A stretch of 64,000 bases of DNA from Seohaeicola sp024304985 (GTDB lineage Bacteria; Pseudomonadota; Alphaproteobacteria; Rhodobacterales; Rhodobacteraceae), in contig NZ_JARAMP010000012.1 in assembly GCF_028802875.1 (NCBI RefSeq), forward strand, positions 85,444 to 149,443. The letters are read 5' to 3'. Of this stretch, positions 44,352 through 52,577 are shown piece after piece; position 1 is the first letter of the stretch, and each line of letters begins with the position of its first letter. The translations under genes and the position numbers were made by a program. The notes under the pieces are model-generated. The model saw only the letters and a program-made list of their open reading frames with translations. It was not told the origin of the DNA and did not search any database.

Positions 44352-45425
44352 TTACTTTCTGAGCTGATCGAAGGGCCAGGTCATAAGATAGTCTCTGATA
44401 TTGCCGTAGAGTTTTCCGAGACCTAGCGGTTCGATCATGAGAATGATGACGATCAACGCGCCGTAGACCGCATTGGGGATATGAGCGAGCGTTTCCACAT
44501 TGACCTGCATGCCGAGCTCTTCGCTCGCTGTCACGACGAGCCCGTTCACCAGCCCCGGCACGAGCAGGATCAACGCAACTCCGAAATAGGACCCGATGAT
44601 GCTGCCAAGTCCGCCTACGATCACCATCGCCAATACCTGGATTGATACGTTTACCGAAAACTGTTCGGGTGCGGCCAGAAAGTAGAAGGTCGCTACCAGC
44701 AGGGCCCCGCTGACACCGGCAATGAAAGACGATGCCGCGAAGGCTAGGATCTTGTAGTAGAAGCTGTTTACGCCGAGGATCGCCGCAGCAAAATCCTTCT
44801 CACGCACTGCGACAAGTGCACGTCCCAGCCCAGTGCGCTTGAGGTTTAGCATGAAGATTGTGACCAAGACGCACCAGCCAAGTGCGACATAATAATAGCC
44901 GGCATCAGAGGTGATCTGCTGTCCTAACAGCGCCAAAGTTGGAGCCTGAAGTGATGCGTGTGACCCGCCGGAAATCGTTGGGGAGTGGGTCAATACCCAG
45001 TCCATCACGAATTGCATCGCGAGGGTCGTGAGCGCGAGATAAAGACCTTTGACCCGCAATGCGGCAAAGGCGAACAGACTGCCGATCACTGATGCCGCCA
45101 ACCCGCCAATGACCAAGGCGATTTCCCAAGGCACCCCGAGCCGCACGGCGTGTATGGCCGAATAGGCACCAACGGCCATTACTGCGGCATATCCGAGATG
45201 GAGCTGTCCGGCCCAGCCTGTCACCAAGTTCAGTCCTAAAGCGGCGGCTGTCCAGATCAGCCAAGGCAAAATGTAACTGTTAAGGTAAAGTGACGGTAGG
45301 ATAAACGGTGCCGCAAGTCCGATCAACAGAAGGAACACCGCCAAGTTCCGGTCTGCCGGAACTTTGAACATGCGGCTATCCGAGATCAAGCTGGAGTGGT
45401 AGACACCCGAGAGTCGATAGAACAT
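44352..45425 (-). CDS. livM: ABC transporter permease, LivM type
   Basis: 357 residues with about nine to ten hydrophobic segments. LivM-like stretches are LGYAAVMAVGAYSAIHAV, VREKDFAAAILGVNSFYYKILAFAASSFIAGVSG and VIVGGLGSIIGSYFGVALI. It forms the inner-membrane channel with the LivH protein encoded 1 bp upstream. The N-terminus (before RNLAVFLLLIG) is hydrophilic and family-unlike, so the true start might be internal at about 45371. Confidence 0.9.
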   Translation of the reverse strand: MFYRLSGVYHSSLISDSRMFKVPADRNLAVFLLLIGLAAPFILPSLYLNSYILPWLIWTAAALGLNLVTGWAGQLHLGYAAVMAVGAYSAIHAVRLGVPWEIALVIGGLAASVIGSLFAFAALRVKGLYLALTTLAMQFVMDWVLTHSPTISGGSHASLQAPTLALLGQQITSDAGYYYVALGWCVLVTIFMLNLKRTGLGRALVAVREKDFAAAILGVNSFYYKILAFAASSFIAGVSGALLVATFYFLAAPEQFSVNVSIQVLAMVIVGGLGSIIGSYFGVALILLVPGLVNGLVVTASEELGMQVNVETLAHIPNAVYGALIVIILMIEPLGLGKLYGNIRDYLMTWPFDQLRK

Positions 45426-45426
45426 T

Positions 45427-46314
45427 TTACACCCTTTCGATGTCGTGACGGCCGAACAGTCCGTGCGGACGGATCATGACCGTAAGAATCAGGACCGCGG
45501 CGACGATGAGTTCGCGGCTGCCGCCTCCGACAAGCGGATCAAGAAATTCCGCACCGACATTTTCGACTACGCCCAGAATGATACCAGCAACGATCGCGCC
45601 TAATATGCTGTCGAGACCACCCAGAACAGCGACAGTCAGACCCTTGAGAAGCAGAAGCGACAGTGCCTGATCGACACCCTGGATTTCGCCCCAAATGACA
45701 CCTGCCGCCACAGCCACCACAGAAGCGAGGGCCCAGGACAGCCCGACACCGCGCTCGACCGAAATTCCGACAGACCATGATGCCATGTAATCATCCGCGA
45801 TCGCCCGCAATTTGATCCCGGTCCGGGTTCGAAAGAACACCATGAAAGCGACGAACAGGGCAAGCGCAACGCCGGCGCCGACCAGATGGATGCGGCTGAT
45901 GAAGATGTCGCCCAGGAACAATGGTTCATAGCTGACACCGAGTTCCATCGAACGCGACGTCCCACCCCAGATTGCAAGCGTTGTGCCCCGCAGGAAGATG
46001 TCGAGGCCAAGTGTCAGCATCAGGATCATGACGACCGGACGGCCCGCGAGACGCCGAAGCGCCACCCTTTCAATGCCAAACCCCAGACCGAACATGACGA
46101 CCGCAGCAAGCGGAATAGCTAGCCATAACGGCATTCCCAGATCGCGCGCTAGGGCAAGAACCACATAAGCCCCGACCATTGTCAGCCCGCCCTGCGCCAG
46201 ATTGGGCACCGAGGATGCCTTGTAGACCAGGACCAGGCCGATGGCAAAAAGTGAATACAACAGACCCGTCAGGGCACCGTTGATCGCAAGCTCTGATAAA
46301 AAAACCCAATCCAT
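45427..46314 (-). CDS. livH: ABC transporter permease, LivH type
   Basis: 295 residues, eight or so membrane segments. Typical LivH parts are GLLYSLFAIGLVLVYKASSV, NLAQGGLTMVGAYV, and VAVLGGLDSILGAIVAGIILG. GGGAGG precedes the ATG, inside the end of the acyl-CoA synthetase gene. It pairs with LivM. Order here is livG-fadD-livH-livM-livF-two binding proteins, so a CoA ligase is built into the transport operon. Confidence 0.92.
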   Translation of the reverse strand: MDWVFLSELAINGALTGLLYSLFAIGLVLVYKASSVPNLAQGGLTMVGAYVVLALARDLGMPLWLAIPLAAVVMFGLGFGIERVALRRLAGRPVVMILMLTLGLDIFLRGTTLAIWGGTSRSMELGVSYEPLFLGDIFISRIHLVGAGVALALFVAFMVFFRTRTGIKLRAIADDYMASWSVGISVERGVGLSWALASVVAVAAGVIWGEIQGVDQALSLLLLKGLTVAVLGGLDSILGAIVAGIILGVVENVGAEFLDPLVGGGSRELIVAAVLILTVMIRPHGLFGRHDIERV

Positions 46315-48234
46315 TTAAACCTCCCTTATGGGAAGGTTTCTTTCAACCTTCCCCATTTCTCCGGTCTCGTAAGCCACCTGGGCACTCACATGGACCTCGG
46401 CTGAACCGTCGTAGAGTGCCGCGATAACGTCGGCATAGCGTTCCTCTACGACCTTGCGACGCAATTTTCGGGTTCGAGTGATCTCGCCGTCGTCCGGGTC
46501 AAATTCCTTTGGAAGGCAGACAAAGCGCTTCAGGTGCAGTGGCTCGGTGACGGCCTTGTTTACCCGTTCGAAAGCCGGGCGTATTAGCGCCGCGACTTCG
46601 TCGCGCTGAGACAAATCTGAATAGGACACATATGGCACACCGTTCACCTCGGCCCAATGACCGACAGCTTCAAAATCCACGCAGATCATCGCAGTCAGCT
46701 CATCCCGCCCCGCTCCGACAACGGCCGCATCCTTGATATACGGACTAAATTTCAGCCGGTTCTCTATATAGTTTGGCACGTAGCGTTCACCGCCCGCCGT
46801 ATGCATGACCTCGGAGACGCGCCCCAGAACCACAAGCTGGCCATTATCCTCCAGATAGCCGGCGTCACCGGTATGCAACCACCCGCTCACCAAGGCTTCA
46901 GCGCTCGCCTCCGGTTTGTTGAAGTAGCCATCAAACACGCTTTCCGAGCGCAAGAGAATTTCGCCGCTCTCATCGATCTTCACCTCGACACCGGGCGCGG
47001 GTTTACCGACGGTATGCAGGCGCACTTCGTTAGGGGCTTGCATCGCGGTGATCGCACTGTTCTCCGTCTGGCCGTAGAACTGGCGCAGCTTGATCCCGAG
47101 GGCGCGATAGAACACGAAGGTATCTTCGCCAATTGCCTCGCCACCGGTAAACGCACTCCTCAGGCGACTCATGCCGAATTGATCCTTGATTGGACCGAAA
47201 ATGAGCGCCTCCCCCAGAAAACGGCCCAGTGGTTCCAACGCACCGCCACTGTGGCCGTTCAGCTTGCGCGTCTCGGCGGCAATCGCCCGGTCCATGAAGA
47301 AGTGGTAAAACCACTTTTTCAACGGGGTTGAGTTCTCCATGCCGACTTGGATCGTAGTTAACATTTGGTCCCAGCTCCTGGGTGCCGCCAAATAAAAGGT
47401 CGGTGCGATTTCCCGCATGTCCCGCACGACCGTTTCCTGCCTCTCCGGTACGTTCACTGTGAACCGGAACATCAGCGCCGCCGCCACCGTGATGGCATAA
47501 TCGCCGACCCAGGCCATCGGGAGATATGCGAGGATGTCCTCATCCTCTCCGTACACTCCCGCCGCGTGGCCGTTGCGAGCTGCGGCAAGAACGTTTTTTT
47601 GGCTCAGTACGATACCCTTCGGTTTGCCCGTGGTTCCCGACGAATGCAGGAAGATTGCCGGGTCCTCGGGTTTTGCTCTGTTCAGAAGTTCATCGCGGCG
47701 GTGTGGATCCAAGTTGAGATAATCCAGTCCGACTTTAATCAGGTGATCCCATGACATTAGTCCATCGTCTTCATAGGATCCCAAGCCGCGTGTTTCATCG
47801 TATATAACATGAGCTATGCCACTCGCGCTCGCACTCCGTAGCTCGAGGAGTTTGTCCACCTGCTCCTGATCTTCTGCTATGGCTGCTACGATCTCGACCT
47901 CGCTCAGGAAATGCTGAAGCTCTTCGATCGTTGCGCCAGGATAAGCCGGCATTGCATAAGCCCCGAGTAGCGAAATCGCGAGCATGCCTCCATATAGCCG
48001 CGCACGGTTGTCGCCCAGAATGAGCACAGCCTTGCCGGGCTTTACGCCAATCTTCTCAAGCCCGGCAGCGCAGGCCAGTACTTCTTCGGCGTACTCTGCC
48101 CAGGTGGTTTCTTTCCAGATTCCACGCTCTTTTTCGCGAATAGCAATATTCGACCCGTAGCTTGACGCGTTCCGTGCCAGCAATGCCCCGATCGTTTCGC
48201 TGGCGGAAAACTGCGATTTTGCTGCTTCAACCAT
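46315..48234 (-). CDS. AMP-forming long-chain-type acyl-CoA synthetase
   Basis: 639 residues, like FadD15-type synthetases. The ATP-binding loop HSSGTTGKPKGIVLS, the FYGQTENSAITAMQ motif and the LHTGDAGYLEDNGQLVVLGR hinge are all present, so it looks active. It overlaps livG by 8 bp and abuts livH. Enzymes encoded inside Liv operons usually activate the imported acid to its CoA ester as it enters. Medium- or long-chain, aromatic or isoprenoid acids are all possible. Confidence 0.9.
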   Translation of the reverse strand: MVEAAKSQFSASETIGALLARNASSYGSNIAIREKERGIWKETTWAEYAEEVLACAAGLEKIGVKPGKAVLILGDNRARLYGGMLAISLLGAYAMPAYPGATIEELQHFLSEVEIVAAIAEDQEQVDKLLELRSASASGIAHVIYDETRGLGSYEDDGLMSWDHLIKVGLDYLNLDPHRRDELLNRAKPEDPAIFLHSSGTTGKPKGIVLSQKNVLAAARNGHAAGVYGEDEDILAYLPMAWVGDYAITVAAALMFRFTVNVPERQETVVRDMREIAPTFYLAAPRSWDQMLTTIQVGMENSTPLKKWFYHFFMDRAIAAETRKLNGHSGGALEPLGRFLGEALIFGPIKDQFGMSRLRSAFTGGEAIGEDTFVFYRALGIKLRQFYGQTENSAITAMQAPNEVRLHTVGKPAPGVEVKIDESGEILLRSESVFDGYFNKPEASAEALVSGWLHTGDAGYLEDNGQLVVLGRVSEVMHTAGGERYVPNYIENRLKFSPYIKDAAVVGAGRDELTAMICVDFEAVGHWAEVNGVPYVSYSDLSQRDEVAALIRPAFERVNKAVTEPLHLKRFVCLPKEFDPDDGEITRTRKLRRKVVEERYADVIAALYDGSAEVHVSAQVAYETGEMGKVERNLPIREV

Positions 48235-49012
48235 GCGATCCTCCAATATATGCCTCGATAACCCTCGGATCTTTTACAACATCCTTCGGGATACCGCTGG
48301 CGATCATTTCGCCGTAGTTGAGTGCCAGCACCCGATCACAAATACCGATGATGACGTCCATATGATGTTCGATAAGCAGGACACTAACGCCGCGTTCATC
48401 CCGCGCGTCCAGAATGAAGCGGGACATATACCCCTTCTCCTCCTGGTTCATACCCGCCATCGGCTCGTCAAGGATCAACATCTGCGGCTCTGCCACCAGG
48501 GCCCGCGCAAGTTCGACCCGCTTTTTCAGCCCGATCGGAAGGCCGTCGACCAGTTCGTACCGGATGCTCTCGAGCTGCAGGAACTCGATCACCTCCTCGA
48601 CGATTTTGCGGTTCTCGACTTCTTCAGGGCGGGCCGCCCACCAATAGAACGCCGTGCGGAAAACTCCTGGGTGCATATGAATGTGCCGGCCGAGCAGGAT
48701 ATTATCGAGAACGCTCATCCCATTGAAGAGCGCGAGGTTCTGAAACGTCCGGGCCACACCGAGCTTTGCAACCTTGTGGGGTGCCGTGCCGGTGATGTTC
48801 TTTCCGGCCAACCGGACAGTCCCCTCGTTTGGCGGGTAGAACCCGGTGATTGCATTGGTAAGCGTCGTCTTGCCACTGCCATTCGGCCCAACAAGGCCGA
48901 AGATTTCCCCTCGCTGGATGACAAGATCGACACCGGTGACAGCAACGATACCGCCAAAACGGCGTTCGATCCCTGTGCATTCCAGTATCGGCTTATTACT
49001 TAGTGTCGTCAT
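48227..49012 (-). CDS. livG: ABC transporter ATP-binding protein, LivG type
   Basis: 261 residues from ATG 49012. Walker A is GPNGSGKTTLTNAI, Walker B is MLILDEPMAG. The usual LSGGQ signature is strongly altered: the region before Walker B reads GLPIGLKKRVELARAL, a form seen in some LivG proteins (YGLQRRLEIARAL). The middle insert (GRHIHMHPGVFRTAFYWWA) is typical of LivG. It lies between the SDR and the acyl-CoA synthetase genes. Confidence 0.9.
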   Translation of the reverse strand: MTTLSNKPILECTGIERRFGGIVAVTGVDLVIQRGEIFGLVGPNGSGKTTLTNAITGFYPPNEGTVRLAGKNITGTAPHKVAKLGVARTFQNLALFNGMSVLDNILLGRHIHMHPGVFRTAFYWWAARPEEVENRKIVEEVIEFLQLESIRYELVDGLPIGLKKRVELARALVAEPQMLILDEPMAGMNQEEKGYMSRFILDARDERGVSVLLIEHHMDVIIGICDRVLALNYGEMIASGIPKDVVKDPRVIEAYIGGSHG

Positions 49013-49045
49013 ATGGCCCCCGTTTTCCCCCAGGCAATGCACGTA

Positions 49046-49900
49046 TCAAGATATCCGGAAGTAATCCGGTCGACCTGTAGGCCAGGGATCTCCCCACAAC
49101 TGCTGCCCACCGTCGATATTCAGAACTTCACCGGTTACGAATTTCCCCGAATTTGCCGCCATATAAACAACGCCTTCGGCGATATCCCATTCGTCGCCGG
49201 CGTGGCGCATCGGATTTGAGTCCTGGAAGGTGGCCGCGCCATCGTCGGGATAGTTGTGAAAGCCGTTGCTTTCACAACATCCGGGCGCCACGCAGTTCAC
49301 GCGAATCCCATGCGGCGCCCACTCTACCGCGACCGATTTTGACAAGTATATCACCCCTGCTCGCGCCGCACAGGTATGCGCGATGCCCGGCATGCCGCGC
49401 CAGATGTCGGCCACGATATTCACGATGGAACCGGGTCGCTTTTGCTTGACCCAGTGTCGTGCGGTGCATTGCATCATCCACCAGGTCCCGTTGAGGTTGG
49501 TGTCGATGACCGCGTTCCAGCCCTTCGGAGAAAAGTCCAACGCTGCTTGGGGAAACTGACCCCCGGCATTGTTCACCAGAACGTCAATCGATCCGAATTC
49601 ACGGTTGACCTCGCCAACGAAGTCCTCGACCTGTCCGGGATCCCGGATCGTCATAGGCTTGGCAAACACCATGCCACCAAAAGTTTCGAGAAATTCCTTG
49701 GCCGAGGCCAGCTTTACCGCGTCGCGTCCATTGATCGCTAGATTGGCACCCAACCTAGCGAACAGCACCGCAATGGAAAGACCCAAGCCACCGCCGGCGC
49801 CCGTCACAGCAACGGTTTTACCCGCAAACAAGTCGCTTGCATACACGGTTGCGCGTGACGCCAAGTCTCCTCGCGAAGACCCGTACTGCGTCTTAGTCAT
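49046..49900 (-). CDS. SDR oxidoreductase, 2,4-dienoyl-CoA-reductase-like
   Basis: 284 residues from ATG 49900 (GGGAGGAGG upstream). The cofactor motif is TGAGGGLG at 33-40 and the NNAG motif is at 110. Where classical SDRs have YxxxK, this chain reads HTCAARAGV (Thr176, Arg180), so the standard Tyr/Lys pair is absent. Peroxisomal 2,4-dienoyl-CoA reductases also lack the Tyr and use Asp and Lys. The role would be removal of double bonds from unsaturated acyl-CoA. It is the first gene behind the palindrome at 49943 and leads a run down to etfA. Confidence 0.8.
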   Translation of the reverse strand: MTKTQYGSSRGDLASRATVYASDLFAGKTVAVTGAGGGLGLSIAVLFARLGANLAINGRDAVKLASAKEFLETFGGMVFAKPMTIRDPGQVEDFVGEVNREFGSIDVLVNNAGGQFPQAALDFSPKGWNAVIDTNLNGTWWMMQCTARHWVKQKRPGSIVNIVADIWRGMPGIAHTCAARAGVIYLSKSVAVEWAPHGIRVNCVAPGCCESNGFHNYPDDGAATFQDSNPMRHAGDEWDIAEGVVYMAANSGKFVTGEVLNIDGGQQLWGDPWPTGRPDYFRIS

Positions 49901-49942
49901 GACGCCTCCTCCCTGTGTCCCGTTCGGGTTCGTTGCGGATAA

Positions 49943-49958
49943 TCTAACGCGTGTTAGA
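49943..49958. promoter_or_regulatory. Regulon palindrome, site 4 of 5
   Basis: TCTAACGCGTGTTAGA, one mismatch between the arms, 43 bp before the SDR start at 49900. On the minus strand TTGCAT and TAGATT flank it 17 bp apart. It should control the transporter/SDR/ETF run (49900-37527). Confidence 0.72.
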
Positions 49959-50005
49959 AAACTATGCAAGACAAGAATGCGTTTTGCTATAGTGATCACC
50001 TCTGG

Positions 50006-51172
50006 TCAGTAAGACTTTGGAAGCCCTAACGCTTTTTCGGCGATGAACGACAAAAGCATCTGTGGTGTCACGGGAACGATGCGGAAAAGTAGTGCCTCTC
50101 TTACCAGACGCTCCACATGATATTCCTTGGCGTATCCAAACCCGCCAAAGGTAATCTGCGCTGCTTCGGTCGCCTCGACCGCGGCATCTGCGGCCAGTAG
50201 CTTGGCAGCGTTGGCTTCCACTCCGCACGCCTCTCCCGAATCATAGAGGGCGGCGGCATGCATCACCATGAGATTGGCAGCTTCCACCCGTGCCCATGCC
50301 ATTGCCAGCGGATGCTGGATGCCCTGATTCTGGCCGATCGGCCGCCCAAAGACCACACGCTCGTTGGCGTATTGCGCGGCGCGCACCAATGCATTGCGTG
50401 CGATGCCGATGCATTCGCCGGCAACGAGGATGCGTTCCGGGTTCAGCCCATGCAGAATCTGTCGGAAACCCTTGCCCTCTTCCCCAATCAAGTCTTCGGC
50501 CGGGATTGGCAGTCCGTCGATGAACATCTCGTTCGAGTCAACGGCTTTCCGGCCCATTTTTTCGATTTCGCGAACATCCACGAAATTGCGGTCCAGATCC
50601 GTATAGAACAGGCTCAAACCCTCGGTCGGGTTAGTCACGTCTTCAAGCCGTGTCGTTCTGGCCAGAAGCAACATCTTGTGGGCCACCTGCGCGGTCGAAA
50701 TCCAGACCTTTTGACCATGAACGACGTACCTGTCCCCCTGCCGCACAGCTATGGTTTTCAGCTTGGTGGTATCCAGCCCGGTCGTCGGCTCGGTTACAGC
50801 GAAACAAGCTTTTTGATCGCCGGCGATCAGAGGGGGCAGCATGCGAGCGCGCTGTTCATCGGTTCCGAACTTGACTACCGGGTTGAGCCCGAAAATGTTC
50901 ATGTGGATGGCCGAGGCCCCGCTGGCGCCAGCCCCCGATTCGGCAATCGCCTGCATCATGATGGTCGCTTCGGTGATCCCCAGACCAGCACCGCCTACGT
51001 CTTCCGGCATGGCAATGCCAAGCCAGCCACCATCTGCCATCGCCCTGTGCAAATCATGCGGGAAACCCCCGTTCCGATCCCGGTCCAGCCAGTAGTCGCC
51101 ATCAAACTGCGCACATATACGCAGGATCTGATCTCGAATTTCCTTTTGTTCACCCGTCATTCGAAATGTCAT
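50006..51172 (-). CDS. Acyl-CoA dehydrogenase (paralogue of 3726-4892)
   Basis: 388 residues with the signature VTEPTTGLDTTKLKT near 126 and the C-terminal FGGFGYAKEYHVERLVREA. Long stretches are identical to the dehydrogenase at 3726-4892, and both end GLPKSY. Its start overlaps the CoA-transferase stop by 4 bp. The pair at 50006-52380 and the pair at 3726-6137 are therefore a duplicated two-gene unit lying 46 kb apart within one regulon. Differences are scattered, so the duplication is not recent. Confidence 0.9.
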   Translation of the reverse strand: MTFRMTGEQKEIRDQILRICAQFDGDYWLDRDRNGGFPHDLHRAMADGGWLGIAMPEDVGGAGLGITEATIMMQAIAESGAGASGASAIHMNIFGLNPVVKFGTDEQRARMLPPLIAGDQKACFAVTEPTTGLDTTKLKTIAVRQGDRYVVHGQKVWISTAQVAHKMLLLARTTRLEDVTNPTEGLSLFYTDLDRNFVDVREIEKMGRKAVDSNEMFIDGLPIPAEDLIGEEGKGFRQILHGLNPERILVAGECIGIARNALVRAAQYANERVVFGRPIGQNQGIQHPLAMAWARVEAANLMVMHAAALYDSGEACGVEANAAKLLAADAAVEATEAAQITFGGFGYAKEYHVERLVREALLFRIVPVTPQMLLSFIAEKALGLPKSY

Positions 51173-52380
51173 TGTGTCTCGCTCCCATCCACACCTACAA
51201 ACCCTGCCTCACACAGGGCAGTGATCCGGTCATCTTCATATCCAAGATTGCGCAGAATGCTTCGGCTGTCCGCGCCCGGCGGCCGCCCTAGCCAGCGCAA
51301 CTCACCGGGGGTGGCGCTGAGATGCGGGATAGGTCCAATCACCTGCGTTTGCTCGCCCTCAACCGATACGATGTCGCCGCGATGACGTATCTGCTCATTC
51401 GTCATGATCTCCTCGACGCTCAGCACACGAGAGGCAACCGCATCATAGCGGGCAAACTCCGCCTCGACTTCCGCAAGCGTGTGTTGCGTGACGAAATCAT
51501 TTATGGCGTCGAAGACCACGGCCATATGCTGCGACATCTCGTCGAGTGTAGCGAACCGCGGATCATCGGCCAGCGCATCTCCGCCGACCGCCCGCAACAG
51601 GCGTTGCGCTGTTTCTGCGCTGCCAGCCGAAACGGTCACCCACACCCCATCAGAGGTTCGGAACGTGCCCCCCGGCGCAAAATCCATCGGCTGGCGCAGC
51701 CCGTTGCGTCGCGGCGAGAGGTTCGCGCCCGTCAATGCGGGCACGGGATAGTCCATCAGTCGAAGCAGCGCCTCGAACACCGCAAGATCGACGACCTGAC
51801 CACGCGCAATCCCTTTTTCCCGGGCAAACAGCGCGATCATGATCCCCAAAGCACCCATCAACCCTGTCGTGCTGTCGGCCGCTGGAAATCCGGGGTGCAT
51901 CGGTGGCCCGTCCGCAAAACCAGTCAGATGGGCTAGGCCACTCAACGCCTCTGCCGCGCGCCCGAAAGCGGGCACGTCCCGCATCGGGCCGTCCTGACCG
52001 TAACCCGAAACGCGCAGAATAACTAAATCCGGGTTCCACTTATGCAGGGTTTCAGGCCCGACACCCGCACGTTCAAGCACGCCTGGCCGGAAATTTTCAA
52101 CAAGTACGTCGGCGCTTTCAACCAGTCTGCGCAGGATGTCCCGTCCTTCGCCCGACTTCCAGTCGAGGCTCAGAATTTTTTTGTTGCGGCCCAGAGTTTT
52201 CCACCAAACGCCAACTCCGTCCCCGGCCTTTGGTCCGAGATCGCGCATCATGTCCGTCCGGTTGGGTGCCTCAATCTTGATGACGTCTGCCCCAAAATCA
52301 GAAAGCAGCGAGGTCGAGAGTGGTCCAGCAATAACATGACCGAGTTCGATGATTTTCAGCTGATGAAGTGGGGAGGTCAT
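51169..52380 (-). CDS. Family III CoA-transferase (paralogue of 4923-6137)
   Basis: 403 residues. The probable nucleophile is Asp169 in FPAADSTTG; LLSDFGADVIKIEAPN, VLVENFRPGVLERAGV and SGYGQDGPM match the copy at 4923-6137 closely. It should exchange CoA between acids ahead of the coupled dehydrogenase. The start at 52380 lies only 6 bp from a 44-bp perfect palindrome containing the regulon operator, so tight control is expected. Confidence 0.88.
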   Translation of the reverse strand: MTSPLHQLKIIELGHVIAGPLSTSLLSDFGADVIKIEAPNRTDMMRDLGPKAGDGVGVWWKTLGRNKKILSLDWKSGEGRDILRRLVESADVLVENFRPGVLERAGVGPETLHKWNPDLVILRVSGYGQDGPMRDVPAFGRAAEALSGLAHLTGFADGPPMHPGFPAADSTTGLMGALGIMIALFAREKGIARGQVVDLAVFEALLRLMDYPVPALTGANLSPRRNGLRQPMDFAPGGTFRTSDGVWVTVSAGSAETAQRLLRAVGGDALADDPRFATLDEMSQHMAVVFDAINDFVTQHTLAEVEAEFARYDAVASRVLSVEEIMTNEQIRHRGDIVSVEGEQTQVIGPIPHLSATPGELRWLGRPPGADSRSILRNLGYEDDRITALCEAGFVGVDGSETQ

Positions 52381-52385
52381 ATGAT

Positions 52386-52429
52386 CTCTTCGCTAATAAT
52401 CTAACAGGTGTTAGATTATTAGCGAAGAG
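52386..52429. promoter_or_regulatory. 44-bp perfect palindrome containing regulon site 5 of 5
   Basis: The 16-bp operator TCTAACAGGTGTTAGA (52400-52415) is the centre of a longer inverted repeat with 21-bp perfect arms (left arm starts CTCTTCGCTAATAA) around a GG centre. It lies 6 bp upstream of the CoA-transferase start. It could bind two regulator dimers, or the transcript could fold into a hairpin over the ribosome site. Confidence 0.8.
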
Positions 52430-52577
52430 GCGGACCAAATTCAAGCCGTGAGTGCGATTCGAATGGCTCGGGAAAGGGTCAATGATTGCTGTCTTTTAGA
52501 AATTTGCGGTCAGACAGAGAGAATGTTAACCCACAAAGTCGTCACCTTAATCACGTGATATCGACCAGTTCGCAAAG

